DNA from: an uncultured Mailhella sp.
Lineage (GTDB): Bacteria; Desulfobacterota; Desulfovibrionia; Desulfovibrionales; Desulfovibrionaceae
Assembly (NCBI GenBank): GCA_910579055.1
Contig: CAJTSU010000033.1
Location: 1 to 11,823, forward strand
Direction of reading: 5' to 3'
DNA length: 11,823 nucleotides
Part shown: positions 1 through 6,438 of the stretch, one piece after another
How the letters are laid out: every line of letters starts with the position of its first letter
Numbering within the stretch: the stretch's first letter is position 1
Notes under the pieces: model-generated
Told to the model about the DNA's origin: nothing
Databases searched by the model: none
What the model saw: only the letters and a program-made list of their open reading frames with translations
Made by a program: the position numbers and the translations under genes

Positions 1-288
1 CCACATTTTTAGAGTGTTTTCCTGCTCTTCGGTCAACTCAACCCGGATGCATGGCTATAGGCCGTCATGATAGCTGAGAATGACGGATCAAGCGGATCGA
101 ACTGGACGGATGGTGGCCTGTTGCTGGACTGGTGCGAGTTTGCGGGAAATCGGGAGAAAGAAAAAGGCGTCGAGTAAGAGTTGAGAACGGGAGGCCCTTT
201 TAAGGGCAATTTGTCACGATACCTGAGAACGGAAAAAGCCCTGGCATATGTCGATTCTGACATAAAACCGGGGCTATTTTTTTAATGT
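1..288. other. Left-edge region without a convincing gene
   Basis: No credible coding region is seen here. A 76-codon minus-strand open frame (33-263) has low-complexity Ser/Pro/Phe-rich content and no family resemblance, so I do not call it. The stretch has a 7-bp dyad CCGTCAT (62-68) / ATGACGG (80-86), a perfect palindrome GCCCTTTTAAGGGC (194-207), two copies of TGAGAACGG (182-190 and 224-232) and a related TGAGAATGACGG at 75-86, and a bidirectional terminator. In Mu-like phages the repressor lies close to the left end, so transposase end-binding sites would be expected about here; the repeats are candidates, but this is inference. The first ~40 bases read on the minus strand give a short protein-like frame (ELTEEQENTLKMW) that could belong to an interrupted host gene, but it is too short to call. 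Confidence 0.4.
237..283. terminator. Bidirectional rho-independent terminator
   Basis: The outer stem is AGCCCTGG (237-244) with CCGGGGCT (268-275), paired throughout with one G-U wobble. An inner stem is TATGTC (247-252) with GACATA (259-264). On the plus strand the hairpin is followed by seven T (277-283); on the minus strand it is followed by a U-run templated by the A-run at 233-237. It lies five bases beyond the repressor stop codon, so it most likely ends the leftward repressor transcript and also blocks rightward transcription entering from the left flank. Confidence 0.8.
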
Positions 289-780
289 TCAGGAGCCGAC
301 TTTGCTGCTTTCCGCAGGAAAGCCGTGAGTGAGTTCGTATCTGCGTTTGCGCTCCTCCAGTCGGGCAACCTTCTCCCGAAGTTCCCCATTCTCGCGTAGC
401 AGGGCTTCCTTATCGCGGTGGAGTTGGCGGTTTTCATCGGCAAGTTCACGGCGTTCAGCTTCAGATGTTTCTAGCTTGTTTTCCAACTTTGCATAACGTG
501 TGATTATATCACTTGGTTCGCTCTCTGATGGGGGAATTTGGGGAGAGAGCTGGGCGTTAGAAGTGTGAGTAGGTTCTTGTCCAAAGAAAAGCCAATCTGA
601 AGAAACACTAAAAGTTTTAGCAACTTCAAAAATCCAATTCGCAGGGATTTGCTTTTTTTTTCGTGCGTTGTAGACAGCTTGAGAAGAAACCCCTAAGCGA
701 CTAGCTAAAGCCGCCTCAGATTGAGAATTTGTAGCGCTCATTAAGCGGCGTAGTACAGCTTCATAAGTTGCAGCTTCCAT
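289..780 (-). CDS. CI-like phage repressor, HTH plus coiled coil
   Basis: This is a 163-residue protein, the likely lysogeny repressor acting on the adjacent early promoter region. Residues about 19-42 form a helix-turn-helix (ALASRLGVSSQAVYNARKKK). The following segment, IPANWIFEVAKTFSVSSDWLFFG (about 45-67; motif ends IPANW and DWLFFG), fits the N-terminal domain of the phage CI repressor family. A Ser/Pro-rich linker (about 78-92) leads to a strongly charged predicted coiled coil (about 96-147), presumably for oligomerisation. There is no S24 peptidase domain, so RecA-stimulated self-cleavage is not expected. I chose the ATG at 780 because the longer open frame to 951 would run through the operator repeats and has no phage-like sequence. 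The Shine-Dalgarno at 780 is weak. The gene is visibly more AT-rich than the downstream operon and is transcribed divergently from it. Family-level assignment is good; the regulatory role is inferred from position. Confidence 0.85.
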   Translation of the reverse strand: MEAATYEAVLRRLMSATNSQSEAALASRLGVSSQAVYNARKKKQIPANWIFEVAKTFSVSSDWLFFGQEPTHTSNAQLSPQIPPSESEPSDIITRYAKLENKLETSEAERRELADENRQLHRDKEALLRENGELREKVARLEERKRRYELTHGFPAESSKVGS

Positions 781-794
781 GAGACAAAACCTGC

Positions 795-827
795 AACCAA
801 ACATGCAACCATGTTTGGTTTTTTTAT
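795..827. promoter_or_regulatory. 10-bp-arm dyad with T-run (operator or terminator-like)
   Basis: AACCAAACAT (795-804) is exactly complementary to ATGTTTGGTT (811-820), with a 6-base loop, and is followed by more T residues (821-825). The dyad includes two of the three TGCAACCA repeats, so it could be a repressor operator in the leader of the repressor gene. On the plus strand it also has the form of an intrinsic terminator. The two readings cannot be separated from sequence alone. Confidence 0.55.
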
Positions 828-931
828 TTGTTATCCCGCACGGATATAAAAAATTAAAAATATTCCAACCTGCAACCACACTTTTATCTTGACTTATAAA
901 ACTAAAAGTTGGAAAACAGATTTGCGGGCAG

Positions 932-937
932 TTGACA
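932..937 (+). promoter_or_regulatory. Candidate -35 box of the early promoter
   Basis: TTGACA is a perfect sigma-70 -35 hexamer about 85 bases upstream of the first early start codon. The bases at the expected -10 distance (around 955-962) match TATAAT poorly, so the promoter could be weak, activator-assisted, or elsewhere in the region. Confidence 0.35.
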
Positions 938-971
938 TGCAAAGTTCCCAAGCAAATCTATCAGCCGCCCG

Positions 972-994
972 CCCCCCGGGTCAACGTCCGGGGG
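972..994 (+). promoter_or_regulatory. GC-rich hairpin in early leader
   Basis: CCCCCGG (973-979) pairs with CCGGGGG (988-994) around an 8-base loop. It lies 28 bases before the first early start codon and is followed by ATTGGAAATTTT, which lacks a clean U-run. It could be an attenuator, an RNA-stabilising 5' stem, or an imperfect terminator limiting early transcription. Confidence 0.45.
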
Positions 995-1022
995 ATTGGA
1001 AATTTTGGACACGGAGGCGGCA

Positions 1023-1238
1023 ATGGAAATCGCAAGAGAAAAGCTGCTCGATGAGACTTGCCCGAACTGCGGGGCGGAGTTGACATGTCTTGAGGTACGT
1101 CAGCCGACTTGCGAAGAGGAAGACGATCTCGAACCCGGCGACATGGTGGTCTACTACACCTGCTTTGACTGTAACTGGCGCGGTCATGTGTCTGAGGACA
1201 CTGACGAAATTCTCTGGGAAGAAATTTACAGGGACTAA
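1023..1238 (+). CDS. Small zinc-ribbon protein, first gene of early operon
   Basis: This is a 71-residue acidic protein with two CxxC knuckles, CPNC (C13/C16) and CFDC (C47/C50), separated by about 30 residues: a typical zinc-ribbon arrangement. Two further cysteines (C22, C30) lie between. I chose ATG 1023 because GGAGG (1013-1017) sits five bases upstream; a TTG at 996 would add nine residues but lacks a ribosome binding site. It is the first rightward gene after the control region, in the position where transposable phages carry small early regulators. No enzymatic motif is visible. Zinc binding is inferred from the cysteine pattern; the function, possibly nucleic-acid or protein binding, is unknown. 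Confidence 0.75.
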   Translation: MEIAREKLLDETCPNCGAELTCLEVRQPTCEEEDDLEPGDMVVYYTCFDCNWRGHVSEDTDEILWEEIYRD

Positions 1239-1244
1239 CCAGCT

Positions 1245-1673
1245 ATGCGTCAGGTCTCCCTCCTTGCTCCCGGCATTGCCGCTCTTGCCCACGTCATGCC
1301 TGACGTGCGGGCAGCCATGCGCCAGATCGCCGGGAGCAGGGAGAGCGAGGGGCGCAAGGCCCTGGTCGACAAGCTCAACCAGATTGCCTCCGAAGCTGAA
1401 ATCAAGCTCACTGGAGGCAATTCAAAGTCCATAAGCAAAGACCTTCTGGACAAATGGCTGTCGCCCTCCGACTCCTCACACCCTCCAAGCCTGCTGGCAA
1501 TACTGGCCTTCTGTCGGGCAACGGACAATCCGGCTCCCTTGCAGATCATCCTGCGGGCGGTAGGGCTGGACGTGATGACGGATGAGGATCGCAAGTTCAG
1601 AGATTATGGCCGGGCTGTATGGGAAGCGGAAGAAGCGGCACGGAACAGAAAACGGATAAGGGAGCGGATATGA
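1245..1673 (+). CDS. Small phage regulator, possibly CII-like
   Basis: This is a 142-residue protein in the early operon. The central part, KALVDKLNQIASEAEIK then ISKDLLDKWLSPSD followed by PPSLLAILAFCRATDNPAPLQ, resembles the layout of phage CII-type regulators (Phage_CP76-like), in which a helical DNA-binding segment precedes a segment that picks out a favoured list position and a short 'TGD'-like motif. The resemblance is only by eye. The C-terminus (about 118-142) is highly charged (EEAARNRKRIRERI), suggesting nucleic-acid contact. It starts seven bases after the previous stop with a modest AGGGA ribosome binding site, and its TGA overlaps the next ATG (ATGA), so the two downstream products are probably translationally coupled. 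Role in lysis/lysogeny control is inferred. Confidence 0.7.
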   Translation: MRQVSLLAPGIAALAHVMPDVRAAMRQIAGSRESEGRKALVDKLNQIASEAEIKLTGGNSKSISKDLLDKWLSPSDSSHPPSLLAILAFCRATDNPAPLQIILRAVGLDVMTDEDRKFRDYGRAVWEAEEAARNRKRIRERI

Positions 1674-1945
1674 ACTGGTCTGATGAGATACAGGCCGACA
1701 GGAAAAGGCTTGGAGAGAAGCGCTGCTTCTATTCCATGCGAATCCATGAGGCTTTACGCCGAAACAGGAGAAGCGCTGCTACCGTGGCGTATGAACTGGG
1801 CATTTCCAGAACGGCGGTTTCCTCCACCATTCTCGGCAAGAATCATTCCCCTCGCGTACTGGATGCGCTCCGTGCGGCGGGCGTTCCAGAAAAGTATCTC
1901 TTTGATCCGCGCCGCATGGAACAGCCGAGAAAGGATGCGGCATAA
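1670..1945 (+). CDS. Small HTH regulator in the Ner position
   Basis: This is a 91-residue basic protein with a helix-turn-helix at about residues 36-58 (AATVAYELGISRTAVSSTIL). The following segment (PRVLDALRAAGVPEKYLFDP) resembles the C-terminal half of Ner-type and XRE-like phage regulators, in which the HTH is followed by a segment naming a preferred residue register. ATG 1670 is preferred over an upstream in-frame ATG at 1619 because it overlaps the previous stop as ATGA and has GGAG at 1661-1664. It lies directly before the transposase gene, where Mu carries ner, whose product turns down early and repressor transcription. HTH identity is fairly clear; the Ner role is positional inference. 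Confidence 0.75.
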   Translation: MNWSDEIQADRKRLGEKRCFYSMRIHEALRRNRRSAATVAYELGISRTAVSSTILGKNHSPRVLDALRAAGVPEKYLFDPRRMEQPRKDAA

Positions 1946-1977
1946 GGGCTATAGGTCTGAGTGGTGAAGGTGTAGTC

Positions 1978-4146
1978 ATGGTAAACAGAGATGCATATAC
2001 GCCTCAAGAATTAGCCAGACTTTTTAATGTATCGCGGCAGGCCGTTAATAAAAGGGCTAAGAGCGAACACTGGCAATCCCGCAAGCGTCAGGGACGGGGG
2101 GGCGGGAACGAGTGGCTTGCCTGCACCATGCCCGAGTCCACCCGCCTTGCCATCCATGATGCGGAGGTACAGACCGCCCTTGTCGCCGCCGAAGCTCCTG
2201 CCGATCTCAGGCGGAAATACGGCCCGGCGATATGCGACGACAAGCGCCGGGGAAACGCACTGGCCAAGTCCGATCTGCTGACGCGGTACATAAGCTGGCA
2301 GCGCCAGCACGGTTTCACACGGGCGAGCAAGGAGCAGTTCATACGGCTCTATGAGAGCGGCTACTGGGCGAAGCTGAAGAAGGAGCTCGGCACGGTTTCG
2401 TGGAAGACGCTGGAACGGTGGAAAAACGAACAGAAAGAAGCCGGGACGGTACTGGCTCTGGCCGACAAGCGGGGGATCACCTGCAAGGGGAAGTCGATGC
2501 TGACGGAACAGCACCGTACCATCATCCTCGGTCAGATACTGAACCCCAACGGTTACAGCATTTCCACAGCGGCGCGGGAGGCAATGCTTCGCTGCAAGGC
2601 GGAAGGGATTTATGTCCCTTCGGAGCCGACAATCCGGCGCTTCGCAAAAGCCTTTTCTGCGGAATGTTACGATGAATGGGTACTCTGGCGCGAAGGAAAG
2701 AAGGCGTGGAATGACAAGTGCGCCATTTCCATCCTGCGTGACTGGAATCTGGTAGAAGTCGGCGATGTGATTATTGCCGACGGCCACACCCTGAATTTTG
2801 AGACAGTAGTTCCAGAGACGGGCAAAGCCAAGCGCATGACACTGGTGCTGTTTTTCGACGGCAGATCAAACATGCCGCTTGGGTGGGAGATTATGGCCAC
2901 AGAAAATGTGGACTGCATTTCCTCGGCGTTCCGCAGAAGCTGCATGTATTTGGGCAAATTCCCGCGAGTTATCTATATGGATAACGGCAGAGCCTTCCGC
3001 GCCAGGTACTTTGAGGGGTGTGACGATTTTGAGCAGGCCGGATTTCTCGGCCTCTACCGGGAACTGGGATGCGAAATTGTCCATGCGTGGCCGTATCACG
3101 GACAAAGCAAGACCGTTGAGCGTTTCTTCAGCTCCATGCACGACATGGAGGTTCGCATGCCGAGCTACACAGGCCGCGACATAGCCTCCAAACCCGCACG
3201 GATGAAGCGCGGAGAGGTGTTGCACCGCAAATTGTATGAAAAACTCGGCGGACGCCCCCTTACTCTGGCGGAAACCCATGCTCAAATTGCCCGCTGGTTT
3301 GAGGAATACGCTTCCCGCCCTCAGACCAGAACCCACCTTGGCGGCAAGACTCCGGCGGAGGTTTTCAATGCCGGGCGTGGGCCGGGACTGTCAGAGGGCG
3401 ACATTGAATCTCTGAACAAATTCATGATGCGAGCGGAGATCCGCACCATTACCAAGGATGGCATCCGCTTCCGGGGACGGCTGTTCTGGCATGAATGTTT
3501 CTCCAATCGCCGCCATCCGGTCATTATACGCTATGACGACTACCTCTCGCCCTACGATATTCTGGTGTGCATGCCGGACGGAACTCCACTGTGCTGGGCG
3601 AAAGACCGTGAGGCATACGGCATTGCTTGCGGCATCCACCCGATGGCGCGAGTCCTCGGAACACCGGAACAGCAAAAGGCTCTTGCGGAGGAAATAGGGC
3701 GGAAGCGACTTCAGGAGAAGGAGAGTTCCGCCGGAATGCGGGCCATGTATGAGAGCATCATCAAGCCCGAAACGGAAGCGCGTATTGCCGCGCTACGGCT
3801 TGAGGAATCGGAGCCGCGCCACAGAGCCAAGGTTATCCCGCTCACGCCGAAGGTAACGGCGGAAGAGGCGGCGGCTATCGAAGCGGCCAAGGAAGAGGCC
3901 CGCGCAGCCCATGCCGCCCCCCGGACATACACACCTTCCGGTGAAAAGCCGTGGCGGGATGAGCTGGAACGCTACACCTACCTTTTCGGCATCAGATACG
4001 AACAGGGCCTCCCTCTGGTCTCGGAGGACGCGGCATGGATGACCGCCTTTGAGGAGACGCCCATTTACGAACGGAACTTCAAGCGGCGCTTCGACGCCCT
4101 GCGCGAACTTTACGATCGGCGCGGGGGCCGGGCGGCGACAGCCTGA
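1978..4146 (+). CDS. A: Mu-type DDE transposase (MuA-like)
   Basis: This 722-residue protein is the strand-transfer enzyme for integration and replicative transposition, slightly longer than Mu A (663 aa). The N-terminus (about 7-50, YTPQELARLFNVSRQAVNKRA) is a Mu-type winged-helix DNA-binding domain that in Mu binds the internal enhancer. It is followed by helical end-binding segments (about 110-225, including NPNGYSISTAAREAM). The catalytic core has candidate acidic residues D268 (IIADGHT), D335 (IYMDNGR) and E381 (SKTVERFF). D-D spacing equals that of Mu A (67), while D-E spacing is about ten residues shorter (46 against 56). A beta-barrel Mu transposase C domain follows (about 490-550, FRGRLFWHE). 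The Lys/Glu/Ala-rich tail is where Mu A contacts MuB. GAAGG lies seven bases before ATG 1978. Assignment is secure. Confidence 0.96.
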   Translation: MVNRDAYTPQELARLFNVSRQAVNKRAKSEHWQSRKRQGRGGGNEWLACTMPESTRLAIHDAEVQTALVAAEAPADLRRKYGPAICDDKRRGNALAKSDLLTRYISWQRQHGFTRASKEQFIRLYESGYWAKLKKELGTVSWKTLERWKNEQKEAGTVLALADKRGITCKGKSMLTEQHRTIILGQILNPNGYSISTAAREAMLRCKAEGIYVPSEPTIRRFAKAFSAECYDEWVLWREGKKAWNDKCAISILRDWNLVEVGDVIIADGHTLNFETVVPETGKAKRMTLVLFFDGRSNMPLGWEIMATENVDCISSAFRRSCMYLGKFPRVIYMDNGRAFRARYFEGCDDFEQAGFLGLYRELGCEIVHAWPYHGQSKTVERFFSSMHDMEVRMPSYTGRDIASKPARMKRGEVLHRKLYEKLGGRPLTLAETHAQIARWFEEYASRPQTRTHLGGKTPAEVFNAGRGPGLSEGDIESLNKFMMRAEIRTITKDGIRFRGRLFWHECFSNRRHPVIIRYDDYLSPYDILVCMPDGTPLCWAKDREAYGIACGIHPMARVLGTPEQQKALAEEIGRKRLQEKESSAGMRAMYESIIKPETEARIAALRLEESEPRHRAKVIPLTPKVTAEEAAAIEAAKEEARAAHAAPRTYTPSGEKPWRDELERYTYLFGIRYEQGLPLVSEDAAWMTAFEETPIYERNFKRRFDALRELYDRRGGRAATA

Positions 4147-4158
4147 TGGAGGATTGAA

Positions 4159-4872
4159 ATGCGCGAAGTGATTATCGAAACAGAAGCGATGTCGCGGTTT
4201 GACACAGCCGTGGACACCGTACTGGACGCGGACAAGGCATTTTCCGCCTTTGTGCTGGCCTACGGGCAGGCGGGGCGCGGAAAGAGTGTGGCGGCAGACC
4301 GCTACTACATCCAGCGCGGGGGAGCGTATGTCCGCGTCTGGCAGGGGTGGAGCCAGTCGGCATTCCTTCAGCGCCTGCTTTTCGAGGTGCGCGGGCGCAA
4401 CGGTGACGTGCCCACCCATAACGGCAACAGGTGCAAGGAAATCATCGTCGATCTCCTTAACAAGAAAAGGGTGCCGCTTTTCGTCGACGAGGCCGACCGC
4501 CTGAAGATCGACCGGATTGAGGATTTGCGCGACATCCATGAAATGACGGGCGCGCCGATTGTCCTCATCGGCGAGGAAGGACTGCTCGGCCTCCTGTCGG
4601 AGCGTCGGCGCATCTGGAGCCGCGTGGCCTACGAGGTGGAGTTTGGGCCGATCAGCGCCTCGGAGGTGGCCATCTACGCGATGCAGAGCGCGGCGCTGGA
4701 TATCCCGCCGGAACTCTGCGCCACCATCGCCAAGAAAAGCGAAGGTGATTTCCGCTTGGTACGGAACATGATGCTCCTGCTGGAAAAGGCCGCGAAAGCC
4801 GCCGAGAACTTCACGGTTGACCGGAAAATGCTGGATCTGGCGCTTTCCGCACATTCCTGGCGGCGCAAGTAG
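4159..4872 (+). CDS. B: MuB-like AAA ATPase, transposition target selector
   Basis: This 237-residue ATPase is expected to coat target DNA in an ATP-dependent way, deliver it to the transposase and give target immunity. Walker A is GQAGRGKS (36-43, K42, S43). Walker B is LFVDEADR (107-113, D110/E111). A sensor-1-like strand follows (PIVLIGEE, 133-140), and the C-terminal helices (FRLVRNMMLLLEKA) fit the AAA lid. Mu B is 312 residues and carries an N-terminal helix-turn-helix; this protein begins almost directly at the ATPase, so that domain is missing. GGAGG (4148-4152) lies six bases before ATG 4159 and the gene starts 12 bases after the transposase stop. Family assignment is strong from the motifs and the neighbour. 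Confidence 0.92.
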   Translation: MREVIIETEAMSRFDTAVDTVLDADKAFSAFVLAYGQAGRGKSVAADRYYIQRGGAYVRVWQGWSQSAFLQRLLFEVRGRNGDVPTHNGNRCKEIIVDLLNKKRVPLFVDEADRLKIDRIEDLRDIHEMTGAPIVLIGEEGLLGLLSERRRIWSRVAYEVEFGPISASEVAIYAMQSAALDIPPELCATIAKKSEGDFRLVRNMMLLLEKAAKAAENFTVDRKMLDLALSAHSWRRK

Positions 4873-4880
4873 GAGGCGAC

Positions 4881-5525
4881 ATGGATACCCGCAAGAAAGT
4901 CGGCAAGGAAGCGGTGCGGACGGCTCTGCAGGCCCTCGGCGAAGGCGGAAAGGAAATCAGCTATCGCCTTGTGTATGAAGCGCTGGGGCTGGAAAGCGAA
5001 GCGGAACAGGCCGTTGTCCGCAGCCGTATTTCCGACATGACGCGGCACGGGGAAGTCAAACGGACGCGCACCGGCTGTGTCATCTACGATTTCAAACACC
5101 GTCCCCGCGAGGGGAAGAGCTATGGAACCCTGTGGCGTTTTGTCCGCAAGGCCAAGTCGGGGTGGACGATATCGGACTGCGCTTTAATGACGCGCATCTC
5201 CTATACGCAGGCAATGCGCTACTGCAACTGGCTGGAAGAAGAAGGCTTTGTGGAGCGGACAGGCAGGGACAGCCGGAACGCCACCACATGGCGGGCTACG
5301 GCAAAGGCGGACAGAACACCGGAAACGCCCTATCCGCCGCTGCGGGAAACCGACCCGTTCGCGCGGGAACGGGCGGCTGCCGCCACCATCGCGCGGCTCA
5401 TGCTCTGCGCGGACCCTTACGCGAAAAAGACGGCACAAAACATCACGGAAGCCTGCCGGGTTCTTCTGGCCCGTTTTGACAAGGAATCCGTCACGGAAAA
5501 TGAGAATGAGGAGGAAGTATGCTGA
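4881..5525 (+). CDS. Double winged-helix phage protein
   Basis: This 214-residue protein appears to carry two winged-helix modules. The first covers about residues 8-68 and the second about 80-130, the latter with a typical recognition-helix and wing (SYTQAMRYCNWLEEEGFVER). The C-terminal third has a charged, mostly helical segment and an acidic tail (ENENEEEV). A perfect AGGAGG (4871-4876) precedes ATG 4881 and the gene follows MuB by 8 bases. It is not a protein I can name; its position between MuB and Gam is occupied by unassigned early genes in other transposable phages. DNA binding is inferred from the fold pattern. The stop overlaps the next start by seven bases. Confidence 0.75.
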   Translation: MDTRKKVGKEAVRTALQALGEGGKEISYRLVYEALGLESEAEQAVVRSRISDMTRHGEVKRTRTGCVIYDFKHRPREGKSYGTLWRFVRKAKSGWTISDCALMTRISYTQAMRYCNWLEEEGFVERTGRDSRNATTWRATAKADRTPETPYPPLRETDPFARERAAAATIARLMLCADPYAKKTAQNITEACRVLLARFDKESVTENENEEEVC

Positions 5526-5701
5526 AAGAGAAGATCTCCAGTGTGCGGGCATCGCTCGGTGAACTGCTGGACAAGCCGCTGGACGAGGGAAGCCTGATCA
5601 TCATCCGTGCCTGCCGGGAGAACCTCGGCAGCGCGGCGGAACAGGCCGGGGAAATGGAAACGAAACTGCTTGTCCCGCAGGGATGCAGGGAGGTGGCGTG
5701 A
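5519..5701 (+). CDS. Small early phage protein, unknown
   Basis: This is a 60-residue protein beginning within the end of the upstream gene (ATG 5519, upstream stop 5523-5525) with GGAGG just before it (GAGGAGGAAGT). It is predicted to be mostly helical, with no cysteine cluster, signal peptide or catalytic motif. Its TGA (5699-5701) overlaps the start codon of gam. Tight coupling on both sides supports that it is expressed. Function not recognised. Confidence 0.65.
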   Translation: MLKEKISSVRASLGELLDKPLDEGSLIIIRACRENLGSAAEQAGEMETKLLVPQGCREVA

Positions 5702-6207
5702 TGGCAAGGGTAAAACCTGATCCGTATATCGTGGCCGACATGAAGGAGGCCGAAGGCGCAATGGCCGAACTGGCGCAGGTCAACCGCAAGCTGGCGAGGA
5801 TTGTGCTGGACACGACAGAAGGGATTGATGCGCTGAAAAAGAAGGCGGCGCAGGAAAGCGAATCCCTGAATATCCGCAAAAAGGAACTGGAAAACGCCAT
5901 TGCCGTCTACGCCAGAATGAATCGCGGGGAACTGTTTGTTGGGCGGGAAAGCGTGGAACTGGCCTTCGGCGTATTCGGCTTCCGCGCCAGCAGCAGGATT
6001 GTGCAGTGCGACAAGGTTCCCACGGCATTTACCCTGGATAAACTGGAGGAATTTGGTTTCATGGACGCGATCCGCATCTCGAAGGAGGTCAATCGTGACG
6101 CCATGCAGAACTGGACGGACGAAAAGCTCCTGACTGTTGGACTGCGCCGCCGGAAGAGCGACGGCTTTTACATCAAGACCTTTGAGGACAGACCTCTTGA
6201 AAAGTAG
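5701..6207 (+). CDS. gam: Gam-like host-nuclease inhibitor
   Basis: This 168-residue protein matches Mu Gam (174 aa), a dimeric, Ku-related protein that binds DNA ends and protects linear phage DNA from exonucleases. An N-terminal long helix/coiled coil (about 12-70, MAELAQVNRKLARI to LNIRKKELENAIAVYA) is followed by the Gam core with ELFVGRESVELAFGVFGFR and the tail motif GLRRRKSDGFYI, both characteristic of the family. I chose ATG 5701 because GGGAGG (5688-5693) precedes it; an in-frame ATG at 5683 lies upstream of that site. The start overlaps the previous stop (TGATG). High confidence in family. Confidence 0.93.
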   Translation: MARVKPDPYIVADMKEAEGAMAELAQVNRKLARIVLDTTEGIDALKKKAAQESESLNIRKKELENAIAVYARMNRGELFVGRESVELAFGVFGFRASSRIVQCDKVPTAFTLDKLEEFGFMDAIRISKEVNRDAMQNWTDEKLLTVGLRRRKSDGFYIKTFEDRPLEK

Positions 6208-6216
6208 GAGACGCAA

Positions 6217-6438
6217 ATGACAGAGAGGGAAGCGGTAGCAGCGGCCTTCGGCGCATCAATAGCTTTTCAAGCAGCCATTGAAGTAATGCGGCAAGAGTTG
6301 GAAAACGACAAGTATTCAAAACCTGCAAGGGAAGTCATTACACGCATTATCACAGGTTTTGAAAATGGCATGCAGGGAACTGTGCGGCATGTTTACCATC
6401 GCGCACTCAAAACAGAAATACATGAGGTTACGAAATGA
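6217..6438 (+). CDS. Small hypothetical phage protein
   Basis: This is a 73-residue protein, predicted all-helical, with no recognised motif. AGGAG (6206-6210) is six bases before ATG 6217. Its local sequence is a little more AT-rich than the flanking genes. It ends inside the start codon region of the HU gene (stop TGA 6436-6438, next ATG 6435), which suggests translational coupling to HU. Function unknown. Confidence 0.7.
   Translation: MTEREAVAAAFGASIAFQAAIEVMRQELENDKYSKPAREVITRIITGFENGMQGTVRHVYHRALKTEIHEVTK

Larger units (their letters stand above)
781..1022. promoter_or_regulatory. Repressor/early-operon control region
   Basis: This intergenic region lies between the leftward repressor and the rightward early operon. 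It carries three identical TGCAACCA elements (792-799, 804-811, 871-878); the outer two sit within an identical 12-mer AACCTGCAACCA (788-799 and 867-878). This arrangement fits repressor operators. The 835-900 segment is very AT-rich and probably holds the leftward repressor promoter. A consensus -35 TTGACA (932-937) faces the early operon, but no good -10 lies 16-18 bases downstream; TTGACT (889-894) is an alternative. The right part contains a GC-rich hairpin. Exact promoters cannot be fixed by eye. Confidence 0.6.

Noticed and set aside
33..263. 76-codon minus-strand ORF
   Set aside because: Ser/Pro/Phe-rich, no family resemblance, and it spans a terminator and palindromes; probably chance.
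889..1083. 64-codon plus-strand ORF through the leader
   Set aside because: Overlaps the early control hairpin and the zinc-ribbon gene in another frame; no ribosome site.
2011..2787. 258-codon minus-strand ORF opposite the transposase
   Set aside because: Antisense shadow of the N-terminal and central transposase coding sequence.
3793..4854. 353-codon minus-strand ORF opposite MuA/MuB
   Set aside because: Antisense shadow of strongly recognisable GC-rich genes; no motif or plausible start.
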